From: Anas platyrhynchos
Taxonomy: Eukaryota; Chordata; Aves; Anseriformes; Anatidae
NCBI RefSeq assembly: GCF_047663525.1
Contig: NC_092589.1
Span: 105,460,001 to 105,524,000, forward strand
DNA length: 64,000 bases
Direction: 5' to 3'
Within the stretch, counting starts at the first letter, position 1, and every line of letters begins with the position of its first letter. Below, one piece after another: positions 50,524 through 62,765 of this stretch. The translations under genes and the position numbers were made by a program. A model generated the notes under the pieces. That model was not told the DNA's origin and searched no databases. It saw nothing but the letters and a program-made list of their open reading frames with translations.

Positions 50524-51656
50524 ATTTTGACACTGTCTCCCACAGCATTCTCCTCAAGAAACTGGCTGCTCTTGGCTTGGACTGGCGCACGCTTCGTTGG
50601 GTTAGAAACTGGCTGGATAGCCGGGCCCAAAGAGTTGTGGTGAATGGAGCCAAGTCCAGTTGGAGGCCAGTCACTAGTGGCGTCCCCCAGGGCTCGGTGC
50701 TGGGGCCGGTCCTCTTCAACATCTTCATCAATGATCTGGATGATGGCATTGAGTGCACCCTCAGTAAGTTTGCAGATGACACCAAGCTAGGTGCGTGTGT
50801 CGATCTGCTCGAGGGTAGGAAGGCTCTGCAGGAGGATCTGGATAGGCTGCACCGATGGGCTGAGGTCAACTGTATGAAGTTCAACAAGGCCAAGTGCCGG
50901 GTCCTGCACCTGGGGCGCAATAACCCCAAGCAGAACTACAGGCTGGGAGAGGAATGGTTGGAGAGCTGCCAGGCAGAGAAGGACCTGGGAGTGATGGTGG
51001 ACAGTCGGCTGAATATGAGCCAGCAGTGTGCTCAGGTGGCCAAGAAGGCCAACGGCATCCTGGCTTGTATCAGAAACACTGTGACCAGCAGGGCTAGGGA
51101 GGTGATCGTCCCCCTGTACTCGGCTCTGGTGAGGCCGCACCTCGAGTACTGTGTTCAGTTTTGGGCCCCTCGCTACAAGAAGGACATCGAGGTGCTAGAG
51201 CGGGTCCAAAGAAGGGCGACGAAGCTGGTGAGGGGCCTGGAGAGCAAGTCCTATGAGGAGCGGCTGAAGGAGCTGGGCTTGTTCAGCCTAGAGAAGAGGA
51301 GGCTCAGGGGTGACCTTATTGCTCTGTATAAGTACATTAAAGGAGGCTGTAGAGAGGTGGGGGTTGGCCTGTTCTCCCATGTGCCTGGTGACAGGACGAG
51401 GGGGAATGGGCTAAAGTTACGCCAGGGGAGTTTTAGGTTAGATGTTACGAAGAATTTCTTTACTGAAAGGGTTGTGAGGCACTGGAACGGGCTGCCCAGG
51501 GAGGTGGTGGAGTCACCATCCCTGGAAGTCTTCAAAAGACGTTTAGATGTAGAGCTTAGGGATATGGTTTAGTGGGGACTGTTAGTGTTAGGTTAGAGGT
51601 TGGACTCGATGATCTTGAGGTCTCTTCCAACCTAGAAATTCTGTGATTCTGTGATT
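50524..51656 (+). mobile_element. CR1 LINE, 5'-truncated, young copy
   Basis: A 1.13 kb copy of a CR1 non-LTR retrotransposon. It starts abruptly within the reverse-transcriptase domain (encoding [20 protein letters not shown]), runs through the rest of the ORF2 frame, the 3' UTR with GGTTGGACTCGATGATCTTG and ends in the tail ATTCTGTGATTCTGTGATT. Truncation at the 5' end and lack of an obvious target duplication are normal for CR1. It shares its 3' UTR with the copy at 29.85 kb. Confidence 0.96.
50526..51572 (+). pseudogene. CR1 ORF2 fragment: C-terminal half of reverse transcriptase
   Basis: The frame is open from the truncation point to the stop at 51572, about 348 codons without a frameshift. 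Reverse-transcriptase motifs are visible in order: [20 protein letters not shown] (block with the nucleotide-binding region), then FADDTKL, holding the catalytic aspartate pair, then a [10 protein letters not shown] segment and the C-terminal thumb-like region ending VELRDMV. The endonuclease domain and the first part of the reverse transcriptase are missing, so it cannot mobilise itself. It has no ATG at its real beginning and no own promoter. The intact frame indicates recent insertion. Confidence 0.9.
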
Positions 51657-52242
51657 AACAGCTGGGGTGTGATTGCCAGTGCCAGCCTCAGTGTGATAAC
51701 AGCAATAAGACTCGACCTCCAAAGTGAAATGGACATTTTCTCACTGATTTATATATATATATATTGGCAAATGAAGCAAATGAAATCATGTGGAAAAACT
51801 TGTTTTTCACACAGTTTTCAGCATGAACCAGTTTTCAGTTTTCAGAACTGTGAACATCACTGAGTTTCACTCCTTGGAGTTGATTAACTTTCTCCTCCCT
51901 CCCAAGAGATATGGGGACAACCCAAAGGGACTTGAAAAACCTGGGCAATAAGATGATGGGAGGATTCAGCATCACTGTGGGAGAGTCCCTTTAGCCACCA
52001 AAGTGAAATGGTCACAGGACAGAGACATCATGCTTTGACTTCACCCCCAGCTCAAAAAACTTCAGGAAGAAATAGCCCAAGCAAAATTTATTAAGTGGGT
52101 CGGACGGAGTGAAATAGACAAAAGTTACAGCACACCTGTAACAGGGTTATGACCAAGTTCTCAAAGAGAGCTGGAGTAGCCTCTTCTTCTTGTGTGCTAT
52201 GTGTGGCATCTTAAAGAGATTCCCATTTCAGAAAGTGCTGGA
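51657..52242. other. Non-coding spacer
   Basis: Unique sequence between two CR1 copies, with a short (TA)n run at about 51750-51764. Nothing else seen. Confidence 0.5.
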
Positions 52243-52420
52243 GCAACAGAAGAGGCTGCCCAGAGAGGCGGTGAGGTCTCCTTGGAGATATCCAAAAGCC
52301 GCCTGGATGTGGTGCTGGGCACCCTGCTCTGGGTGGCCCTGATTGAGCTGGGGATGGAGCAGATGCTTCCAGAGCTCCCTGCCAACTTCAACTGCTCTGT
52401 GATCCAGTGATTCTGTGTTA
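52243..52420 (+). mobile_element. CR1 LINE 3' fragment, older subfamily
   Basis: AGAGGCTGCCCAGAGAGGCG, GTGAGGTCTCCTTGGAGATA, TCCAAAAGCCGCCTGGATGT and CTGCTCTGGGTGGCCCTGAT follow the CR1 end in order, finishing with GTGATCCAGTGATTCTGTG. Diverged and truncated. Confidence 0.8.
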
Positions 52421-55400
52421 CATTTGCTTGAAAAGTGAGCTAAATTCAGGCAATTAATGAATCCTTTTTGGAAACTTTGGCCACCCTACTGTAGGATATT
52501 CAGAAACAGTCTGTAGTTGGTAAAAGCAACACTTAAAGTATCTACGATTAAGCCAAAATCAAATAATGAGAATAGCTGCATCAGGGGTGGTAGCCTTCTT
52601 AAACCAAACTGAAGGAAAGAGGGGGATAGAAACACCAGCCACTGAAGTAAGTGGAGAGGTTATCCACCTCTGGAAAACCTACAAAAGAGGGATTCAGCAC
52701 AAAAAATGAACCCACCCCTACAGGTGGAATCCCATCTTCAGTTTGTTCAATCTCACAGCACGTCCGGCCAGAGGTGGATGAGCTCCTGCTAGGGAGGACC
52801 ACCTACCCTGCCCAGTTTTGTTTTGCTAGTTATGATGCCATAAAAACTTGTCTGTCAGAGGAGGGACTGCCTCGATGTCATCTGCTGGCTGTGTGACTGC
52901 CCTCTGGCCAGATTTGGCACTGTGGCAATACCAGGTAACTTCCTCTGAGAAACACGGTTCAGTTTTTTATCCAAATACTTTGCAGACTTCTGAATGAATT
53001 TAAATACCACACAAGCAAGCAAGCTCAGGAAGCTACAGGACAGAATTCAAGACAAATTCTTAAGCAATCTATCATCGAAGGAGATGGACCGTGGCAAAGG
53101 ATTTTCCAGCTGTGCCCACTCAACAACATCCCTCAAAGACAATGCTATTATGAGTGTGCATTTGCAGCCATGTACACAAGGCTGTGACGAAGGCCTTTTT
53201 ATTGTGTTGAATCCTAAAGTCACTCCCTGGAGAAGAATTGGCCTTCCTGTCCAAAGTACGGTTATTAAACTACCAAGCACTTCATAGCTGGGGAAAAGAG
53301 TTCATTATGAGTGTTCGTCAAAGCTTATGAAGACACAGAAAATGCTGAAAAGTATTTCTTCAGCAGCTGTAGATATTACTTATAGATTAAAATAGGAGTA
53401 TATACTACAGAGTTGTTTGGGGTTTTTCTTAAATCACTGAAGGCTGCTAAATTGCCAAATGCTTGCTCTGCTCCGGACATACTTTGATAGCTAACTGGCA
53501 GAACATTAGGATTATGGAATAGGGCTCAAGATATTTAATCATTAGAAGCCGGTGTCTCCAGCCCGTGATTCTAAAGGTAACATCAGTCCGTACTTAATTA
53601 AAAAGTGATACAACTTCTAACTTGTAAGCCAGTGTTTTGGGTTGGGTGAGATTGCAGAAAGGGTACTTTCCAACTAAAGATTTCTCCCGCTCAGCAGATT
53701 TCTGTCCAGAATATTTTGTCTACTCCATGATTTTTATGAGAGGACACTGAACTGAAACCAAGCTTTGGACAAAAGCATATCTATCTGAGAGTGGTACCTA
53801 TAAATGGTCCAACATTATAAATTGTGACCTGGTGGACGCAGTGGGATTACACAGGGGATCTCTCCATGTACAGATCATGAACTCAGGCTGGTAACACGAA
53901 ATTGCAGTACCACTGAGTGTCTTAGCATCCATGCCAAGGCTGTGTCACCTAGACTGAAGGGAATCTTTAAAAATTAAAGCCAAAATTAAATATTATTTTT
54001 GGAAAAAAACAAAAACAAACAAACAAAAAACATATCTAAATAAAAATAAAATGCTAGATAAAATGTTTTCTTCCTGATATTTCTACAGAAGAACGAGGGT
54101 TGGCAAGCAATCCCAACAGAGAAGAACAAAGCAATTGGATTAGTTCTGCTTTTTAAAATCTGCAGGTCTCAGGAGGGTGCAGGAGACCTCAGAAGGAGCA
54201 GGGAGGCCCAGCAGGGGCAGGTCACAATATCGCAGCAGAAGACCAGCTACATCAATGCAGTCTGTCCTAGAAGAAGGATTTTGTGAGGCAGGGGACACTG
54301 CCCTTCACCCAGCGAATATCCAAGAAGAAACTGAACATGGAGCCACACATGGACACACACACACACACGTTCTGACTGATTTTTTCATGCTAACTCATTA
54401 AACACTGATTGTCTTCTTACGGTGTTTACAACATCCATTATGGCTTTTTCACTTGTCCCTGAGCATGTGAAATCTAACCCCAGGACTGGGGCTGTTATAG
54501 GCCCAGAGGAGCTAGTCCCACTTCTAGGAAAAGGTTGGAGGGAGTAAGAAATCTGCTGCTTAACAGGGGTGTTAAGTGGGTGAAGAAAAGGATTGTGTCA
54601 CAGCCTTCTTGGAAGAAGGGAAATGGAAGAGAAGAAAGGTCCACCACGATGCATCCAAACACACAGGCCTGAAGACCTTCTGCCCAAAAGAGCTTTTTGA
54701 GAAACCCCAGGAGACGAAATGCTGGCACCAAGTCCTGTGTTGGTGCCTGCCCTCAGAGAGAGGCCCGAATGCTCCTGCACCCAGGGCTCCGGGTGGCCTC
54801 CACCTCAGCCCTCCTGCTTGCTGCATCGTTCCCACCCAAACACAGCTCAGCAGGACAGAGCAGTGCCTACAGCACCAGCGTGAGAGTCCCTAGGGAAGAC
54901 TAATTAGAGCTGAACAATGAGTTGGACACCCTCAGCCCCTGCACATAAATAACAGCCCTGCGAGCGGCCTAGCGCACCTCAGGGAAATGTGCGGTGCCAA
55001 GAGCTGCAGCCCTCGCCATAACACAGCCACAGGCAGCAGGAGCCACAGAGGGACCCAGGGAAGTCATCTCCCCTTCACTTGCATAATGCAGAATAAAATG
55101 AGGTCGTTCCCATGAGCAGCACAGCTGTGTAGGACTGGGCTTTAGCACAGTGCTCCTCCAGCACTGTCTTCCTGAGATGAAGGCTGCCTCGCCATTCCTC
55201 TTGCTGTGGTTGGCAAAAGAGAGGACAGGAAAAGAAATGATGCTCTACCCGATTATCCTTTTGTCAGAAGTCATTGCACCTTTGGGCCATAAAGCCTAAG
55301 GCTGCTTTCAACAATCTGTCAGCTGCTTTTGCTGCAACTCCTGTTGCTACCGGAGCCTGATGTAGGCTACTGAGTTACCATACAAGCTGGCACAGAAACG

Positions 55401-56082
55401 TAAAGCAATAAAAAGCTTACCCGTCATAAGGTACTAAGCAGTGGTAGGAAAATTGACTAATTAAAAAGCTTTTTAAGCTGTCCTGTCATGGTTGTTTTAT
55501 TTGAAAACCATTTACTGAAAATGAGCATTTCCTCTCTAATTTGTGCTCCTTCATAGGGGATTATCATCTGATTGCCACAGTTTGCACCGCTTGCCTACGT
55601 CTGCATGATGTGGCACGGAATGATTTTCGGGGCTGCATCATCCACCCCAGAGAGGCAAGATGCCAGGCAGGGGGAAGGTGGAAGTTCAGAGCCAAACTCC
55701 CTGATAGCTTGCACTTTTAGCTCTGCCATAGCCACAACCATCCTGCAAACAAGGGGCACCATAGAAAGAAGTGCAACCAGAAAAAAAGGCCAGGAAATTA
55801 TGTGGCACAAGAACTAAAAGCTTAGTCCTAGTAGATGTCCCAGGACTTGCGACGGCTTGTTTAATAGTCCCACTCTTCAAAGGCTATTTCATCTGGCCCT
55901 TTGAGGAAGAGAATGTGTTTCTGGGCCCTCCTGTTTCATGTCAGACAGTACATGGGGCATTTCCACACAGCCTTTCACATCAAGCATGAGTGATTTTTGT
56001 TCCTGCTCCATGTGGATCCATTACAGACCAGGTGCAGCCAAAGCTATGCAGCTGCAGAAAGCTCCAGCATACTGTGCCAGAA

Positions 56083-56188
56083 TATTTTGTCAAGATATTC
56101 AGTCAAGACTATTTTGTCAAGAATATTTGTCAAGAATTGTCAAGAATTTTGTCACAAAAATATTTGTCAAGAATATTCAGTCAAGACT
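56083..56188 (+). repeat. TTGTCAAGA-rich degenerate minisatellite
   Basis: Within about 105 nt the motif TTTGTCAAGAATA and shortened variants occur about six times. The first and last copies continue into the same ATTCAGTCAAGACT (56097-56110 and 56175-56188), giving a higher-order 28-nt unit repeated at 78-nt spacing. Confidence 0.85.
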
Positions 56189-58021
56189 GCCATGGCTTGA
56201 CTTCCACTTAGAGGTTGGTTTGGATGGTGGCAGGAGAGCTTCTCCATGTCATGTCAATCTAAAAAAGACCGAAATTCCCTCAGACTAAGATCTTCAGGAA
56301 AACAAATAAACAAATAAACAAACAAAAAAAACTCAAACTCTATCCTCAAAGAGCCAGGCCCACGTGTCTAGTGGAGGGTTTTCTGATGTGCCAAGCACTT
56401 TGGTTTGTGGATATGTAGGATTTGGAGAAAGATAAAGGTGCCTCTTTGTGGGTTCAAAAGATAAGAGCCCACTCTAAAATGCTTGTGAAGGGATCTTCCA
56501 CCGAGTGCTCTTCTGGGACAAGTAGGAATAAGTGCAAGTCTAAAGGCCCTGCAGGAAAAGGGCTGTTACTTCTAGTAATTGGATTTTAGGGAAGTCTGCT
56601 CCTGAAAATATTTCTCCAGTTGTTGACCAGAGTCTTTTAAGTATTCTCAGTCTATGGATTGCAGGGTCACGAGGTAGTGCCTCACATCACACTAGGCTCA
56701 TTGCCAAGGCACCAACAGGGGATGAGTTAAGTACAATTGAAAAGCACTGGCCCAGCTGTTTTTAGACTTGCATGGCTTATTCCAGGTCTTGAAGAGCAAG
56801 AATCACCCCTCTCAGCACAAAATGAATAAATAAAAATTAAAAAAAAAGAAAAGCTATAAGAGTGTGAGGATATGTTAAGGTCCCTCCACATCCCAAAACA
56901 GTTATTGGTTTTCTTCTGGACATAAACAGTAAACCTAATTAATTGTTACTCCCTCAGTAGGTGCTAATGATACACTTGGCTTTCTGGGCATGTTCTGGAA
57001 TAAAAGGGAGCATGTTATTAATTAACTGCAATCAAGATATTCATTACACTATGTGGGACCTGGATGAGTCCGTTGCTCATTTTAAATTTAAACTGTTGCA
57101 GAATTTGGCAAATCGAATGGGTTTCTGAGGTAATGTAAGGTAATTAATTGCTCTCTCAAGATTCCTCTCTTCTTGCGGCACCCTCACGGACAGCAAACAT
57201 GTGGAATTGCTTACACGAGGATGTGGATGAAAGACAGGTCTTTGGCACTCTAGCCAACGGCCCTCCACCTCAAATGACCCATGAGCCTCATTACACTGGA
57301 CAGATTTATAGAGGTGAAGATGCCAAAGTAGCTTGCACATAGCTAGCTAATACCAGGCACGACACTGGAGAAATGCCTCACGTGGTGCTTGCTCCAGCTT
57401 GCGGTGAGGCAGAGCCATGCTTTTCCAGGGTGCAGAACGATGGTGATCAATCAGAGGGTGACACGGGTTAAAAGAGGGCATCTGCAACTGCACATGCCAA
57501 GGTATCAATCTCAAAGGAAATAAAGAAAATGGAATAACGATGGTGCAATTAAATTTTCCTCCTATTACCTACGTTGCTTTGAAAAGAGTTGCTGAGTATG
57601 ATTGTTACTAGATAAGGAATGACAGTTCTTCAGCATGTTGGTCCAAATTCTCTTCCAGTACAGGCAGAAACACAGAAAACAGTATGAGTGACAAGTGAGA
57701 GAAAGAAAAACGTACCACAGGTTAATGCATTATAGACATTTTCACAGCAGAATGCAAAATGGCATATAAATCAATAGCTGCACTGAATGTTGGGTGGTTG
57801 TGGGGTGAAATTCACATTGCTCTGACTCTTGTCAAGAAAATAAGACATTCCCAGATCAAACCTACTCTGCCTCATTCATCACAGAGCTTATAACTGGGGG
57901 ACTGCCATCACAAAACAAATTCTAAGGTACCATAGTGTAAAAGCACTCTCTCTCGTATTTACAGGAGCAGGAACCAGAGCCTAAAATTCCCTGTCTCCTA
58001 GTCAGTCAAGGGCTAGAATTG

Positions 58022-58068
58022 TGTTTTGTTTTGTTTGTTGTTGTTTGTTTTCTTTTTTTTTTTTTTTT
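58022..58068 (+). repeat. T/G-rich low-complexity tract
   Basis: TTTTG/TTG runs followed by 16 uninterrupted T residues. Low complexity. Confidence 0.9.
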
Positions 58069-60314
58069 CCTCCTGTGGATTAATCATGATTCAGGTTATC
58101 ATAGAGAAAGCAGAAATTCCAACATGAGGGTTGAGGGTGCTTGTAGTGTCTTTCTCTGGCTCCCTTACAAGCACACTAATTCAGAGCTGGTGGCTTGGGC
58201 AATGTCCTCGTGGGTGGGAGGTGCAGTTTCAAATTCCCTCGGCAGAGGACTCTGTCAACCCCAAGGTCTCCCACATCACAGCCCCAGCCACCAACTTACC
58301 TACTACAGCTAGTGACCATGTGCAGGGCTGTAGTGTCTGAGCCTAACCTTAGGAGGATCCTTTAACTCCTCAAACAAAGAAGTTCTTTGTGGATGTCAGA
58401 TCATCTGCTCTTCCCGAAAGGTTAAACAGGGCCTCGACTCCTTCAATTACTTGGCTTGCAGACAATGAGCTTTAGCAGGCTAAGCAAAGCTCTGCGTGTG
58501 AAAACAACTGAACTGACATGTATTTAGTATGTTGCTGGCTTCTCCTCCCAGCAGCTTTGATCAATGTTCAGAGAGCAGGTAAAATGTGCAGTGCATGCCC
58601 AGAACTAGGCTGCCGGTGGCAGTTCCAACAAGACACCCAGGCAAAAAAAAAACCTTGATCGGACAAAAAGGGAGGTCTGCGATGCAAATAATGAATACCA
58701 CACAAACCCTTCCATCTGCTGATCTAAGGAACTCTCCGCTGATGGCTCCTCAATGAGTTTTGCAGTCATCATGGGAGTAAAGTATTTCCTCTATTTTAAA
58801 TGCCAAGAGACTGAAGCTGGAAGAAATTTGGCTAAAGCCGTGAAGCAAATCTGCCATGCCAGAAAAAAATGCTCCAAACTTTCAGCTCCTACTCATGTTT
58901 CAGCTACTTTGGTCTTGTTAGCTGGGACTCTCGTAAAGCTACTTGTAAATATGACTGGAGACCACACTGCTCCAGCCCTGCTTGGCTAATCCAGCCCATC
59001 TCCTTTGTCCCTCAAGAGCACATTGCATAGGGTGACCTCTGGGCTGAAGAAACCACCCAAGAGAAGCCTCCCTGGGTACTAAACGACCAGTCTGATTTCA
59101 GGTCTCTGCATAGTGCCTTTGGATGACAAATATGTCTCTAGGATTCAGAAACTGGGGTGTGGATACTGGACTCAGACCCGTTATTTGATCCTGAGGTCAG
59201 TGGACAACTGGACTGCATCTGTCCAGCTTAGCTGGGTGGCCGCATCCAGACCACTTACAGAGACTGGGTCCAAGCTGATCCCCAAGCCAGAACCTGGGTG
59301 AGGAGAAAGTCCAGACAGGATAGGTACCTCCAGAGGCTCTCACCGTAGCTGTAGGGGTCAGGTTGAGAGCAGGTTAATTCAACTGTGGTGGTGATTTGTG
59401 ACAAATGGGATTCGGTTGAAATGAACAGGAGTAAATCATATCAAACAGACCACTAGAAAGCTACTGAAGAAAAGCATGTTTCAGTCATGACTGATCTGAT
59501 TCACCACCAAATTAGCAACTCAGAGGGTGAAAGGCCCCATATCCCATTACTATCCAGCCCAGTAGCTATCTTTAGACACAGCAGAAGCTTTGTCCTGTCT
59601 TCAGACCATCCTAAATCTCTGGAGCTGAGTGAGAAGAGGCAAGAACAGGAAGGGGGAAATGCACCATGGAAAAGATAAAGCACGCTTTTTAGGCTTGTGG
59701 ACTGGAAGTGGGAAAGAGATCATAAAGAAGCGTAGCCAAAGTCCACTGACAAAAAGGAAACACTGGACCTTGAGAAGATAAATAGACTTAATGGCGTTGT
59801 GAAAGTATTTTTAATACTCATAAGCTCTTTGTGTTGCTTTATAGCATATGAAGAAGAGTAGATATATTTTGGTTGTACTTCCTTCCTTTTTTTAAAACTT
59901 GCCTTCCCAAGATTATTTTTTTTTCAGCACATCTTAAATAAAAAGAACAAGATCTGAGGTTTTACCAAATTAATTTTCCAAATGTCAAAGAAGTATTTTG
60001 TCTTCTGAACTGAACTGCCCTGTTGTACAAGTAAAAGCTGGTCTAATGCAGTGCAAAGAAACAAGAGAACGTATCTGTACAGATTTCTGCAGCACTGTAA
60101 TGACGTGCTTGAAAGACTCATTTAGAAAATGACTTAAGCAAAACCATGTTCAAGCCTGACCAATTCGACAATACTAGATAATGGGCTTTAAATTGCATTT
60201 GTTAAATCAGCGCTAAACTACCTGTAGATGATGCTTGAGAGTCTCTGCCATGAACTTGGTTGCTGTAAGGCTGGGCACAGAGCAGGACCAGGCTGGACAC
60301 ACTGTGTGAGCCTT

Positions 60315-61123
60315 CAGTGTGGGGGAGTGGGGGCCGTGGTCACTCCCTGACACTTCGTCTCCACTGCTCCCACAAAGTCCCTCTCTGCCCCTGCTCCACA
60401 TGGGGTAACTCCCACAGGATGCCGTCCTTCCCAAACTGATCCTGTGGGGGCTGCCCACAGGCAGCAGCTCTTCAAGAACTGCTCCCACATGGCTCCATAC
60501 CATGGGGTCCATCCCCCACGAGCAAACTGCTCCAGCACGGGTCCCCCACAGGCGGCAGCTCCCCCCAGACCCCCTGCTCCTGCGTGGGCTCCTCTCCATG
60601 GGCTGCAGCTCTGGCCCAGGGCCTGCTCCTGCGGGGGCTCTCCATGGGCCGCAGCCTCCTCCAGGCCACATCCACCTGCTCCAATGGGGGCTCCTCCACC
60701 CATGGGGGGGCTGCAGCGTGGAGATCTGCTCCATGTGGGACCCATGGGCTGCAGGGGGACAGCCTGCTCCACCAGGGGCCTCTCCACAGGCCACAGGGGA
60801 ACTGCTGCTGCCTGCCCGGAGCACCTCCTGCCCTCCTGCTGCACTGACCTTGGGGGCTGCAGGGCTGCTTCTCTCACATTTCTCACTCCTCTCTCCCAGC
60901 TGTAGTTGCACAGCAGTTTGTTTTTTTTTCCCCTTTCTTAATTCTGCTGTCCCAGAGGCCCACCCAGCATTGCTCCCTGGCTCAGCTCTGGCCAGCAGTG
61001 GGTCCGTTTTGGAGCCATCTGGAGCTGGCTCTGGTCTGACATGAAGCAGCTGCTGGGCTGTGCTCACAGAGGCCACCCCTGCAGCCCCACTGCTACCAAA
61101 ACCTTGCCATGAAGCCCAGCACA
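60315..61123 (-). mobile_element. Partial LTR of an avian endogenous retrovirus, with internal degenerate repeats
   Basis: On the minus strand it begins TGTGCTGGGCTTCATGGCAA at 61123, then GGTTTTGGTAGCAGTGGGGC, GGTGGCCTCTGTGAGC, a segment naming itself by GACCCACTGCTGGCC, an AGAATTAAGAAAGGGG stretch in the promoter position, and a long array of degenerate GGAGCAG units (60860-60400). It ends near 60315 at GACGAAGTGTCAGGGAGTG, before the part carrying the poly(A) region. I recognise this order from a common bird LTR. No retroviral genes are present. A 308-codon minus frame across it is repeat-derived. Confidence 0.7.
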
Positions 61124-62364
61124 CCTGGTTTAGAAGCATGTTGCTATCTGTGCATGTAGAAGAGCCTTTGAAAACATGGGTTTAAGCAAACCCAGAGCAG
61201 AACTACAGCTAAACCCGAGCAACTACCTCATTTTAACCATTAACTGCAGAAACATCTTCCGTTTGGAAATAGGAGCAGTTTGAGAAGCTGGTGTCCCTCA
61301 CAGCTGGCCTCCTCTCTACGAGGAGCTCAGTAAGATCAAGCAGAAGCATGGGCAGTTTCAATGTGTTGGTGGTGGCAAATTCAACATGTTCATGTTCCTC
61401 AAAACACAAAGGAGGTTGTGGTGGCCAAAGCTGCTTACAGGGAGGCCCAGCTCAGACATCAGCCTGCCTGCTGGAGCAGCTTGGGGTGCAGCCTGGAATG
61501 CTGCTAGGGAGATGGGGCTGATGCCTGGGAAACACAGGCTCCTTAAAATGCTCGGTAAAGATTCACTGTGAGAGGGCCTCCTTCATAAACCACACCAGAA
61601 ACATCCTCAAGTCCCCCTTTGACCTTACTGCTCGTATTTAAGGTGTCTCCTCCAAAGAAAAAAATAAAGAGAGAGAATTGAGTTTGTAATATCATCAATT
61701 CCTAACAAGCTCGAGAAGAAAATCTACAGTTTTCAAACTGCTGGCTCCCTCTCCATGGAGGGACAGGGCCTGTCCAAGGCAGGACAGCTGACTTGGAAAC
61801 AGCACCAACTTTGGCTGAGAGTATGGCTTTGTCACAGCCCGCTGCTGCTCCCAAGGGGCCTGTCATACCCCAAGTCATTAATGTGCCTTCCCTTCTGGCT
61901 CCGTGTTCTGTGCTCTGCAGCAAAACCTACTCGTTCCCTACTCTGATCTGATCAACACTGTTTTATTGAACGGGACAAAAGCCCCACGTAAAAACGCCTT
62001 CCATTGAGCAAAACACAGGGACGGGAAAAGCTCTATCAAAACCACTAATCACAGTGAAATTCAAGCACCATCCTAGGCTGCCAAGCAATCCTCCATGGTG
62101 CCATCTCAGTGGGGCAAGGGCGGCTGATCAGTCTCCATCCTTATCATACAGCAGGTCTGGATGCCTGCTCCTCAGAACGGGTTCACCTGAAATAGAGGTT
62201 TTTAAACAGATTGGCAAATGCCTGATCTGTCTGCCAGTGATGGCAATGTGGGAGCACTCCACCATGGCAGCCATGTGCTGACCTCAAAGAAGGACTTCCC
62301 TTCGTGGGCAGATCTGCCTGCAGGTAGAAAACTTCAAAAAGTTAGACAACTTCGAAAATAACTT

Positions 62365-62383
62365 TCTAACTTTGAAAGTTAGA
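62365..62383. repeat. Short inverted repeat
   Basis: TCTAACTTT and AAAGTTAGA separated by one G, a 9-bp perfect stem. A further partial copy (AAAAAGTTAGACAACTT) precedes it at about 62336-62352. Confidence 0.9.
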
Positions 62384-62649
62384 CATAACTGGGTAATGTC
62401 CCTCCTTGGTTTTAGGAGGCACTGCCTACAACAAGCTGAACTTCAGGTTTCTGTGGGAGACACCCAAGGACAAGAAAAAAATAAAAATGAAACACAACAA
62501 ACTCCAAGGATTTGTGCCACTGTGATACCTTCACTGCTAGCAAACAGAATGCCTGAGTGCCCCAGCCTACCTGAGCATGTTCTCCATTTAATCCACAAAC
62601 TTTCACGACTTTTTCTCCTCTCAGAGAATCTCTGCTGTTCCTAACATGC

Positions 62650-62765
62650 AGCAAGATGAGGCAGAGTTTAAGTGACTTCCTCAAAATCCCACGGGAAAGA
62701 GCAGGTAGAAACCAGATCTGAAGTTTATTCCTACCAGCCCAGCGTCCTAGCTGGGAGACCATCCT
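62650..62765 (+). mobile_element. Ancient MIR-like element (3' part)
   Basis: GAGGCAGAGTTTAAGTGACT, TCCTCAAAATCCCACGGGAA, GGTAGAAACCAGATCTGAAG and CCAGCGTCCTAGCTGGGAGA, CCATC follow the second half of MIR-type SINEs in order. Old and diverged. Confidence 0.5.

Larger units (their letters stand above)
52421..60314. other. Non-coding stretch
   Basis: Mostly AT-rich unique sequence. It includes an A-rich run (about 54003-54030), an (AC)n microsatellite (about 54352-54368), the TTGTCAAGA repeats at 56.1 kb, A-rich runs near 56300 and 56830, and a T/G-rich tract at 58022-58068. No exon recognised. Confidence 0.5.

Noticed and set aside
60213..61139. 308-codon minus-strand open frame
   Set aside because: It runs through a GC-rich LTR with internal repeats; the low-complexity composition (G, A, S, P, W) and lack of any domain show it is repeat-derived.
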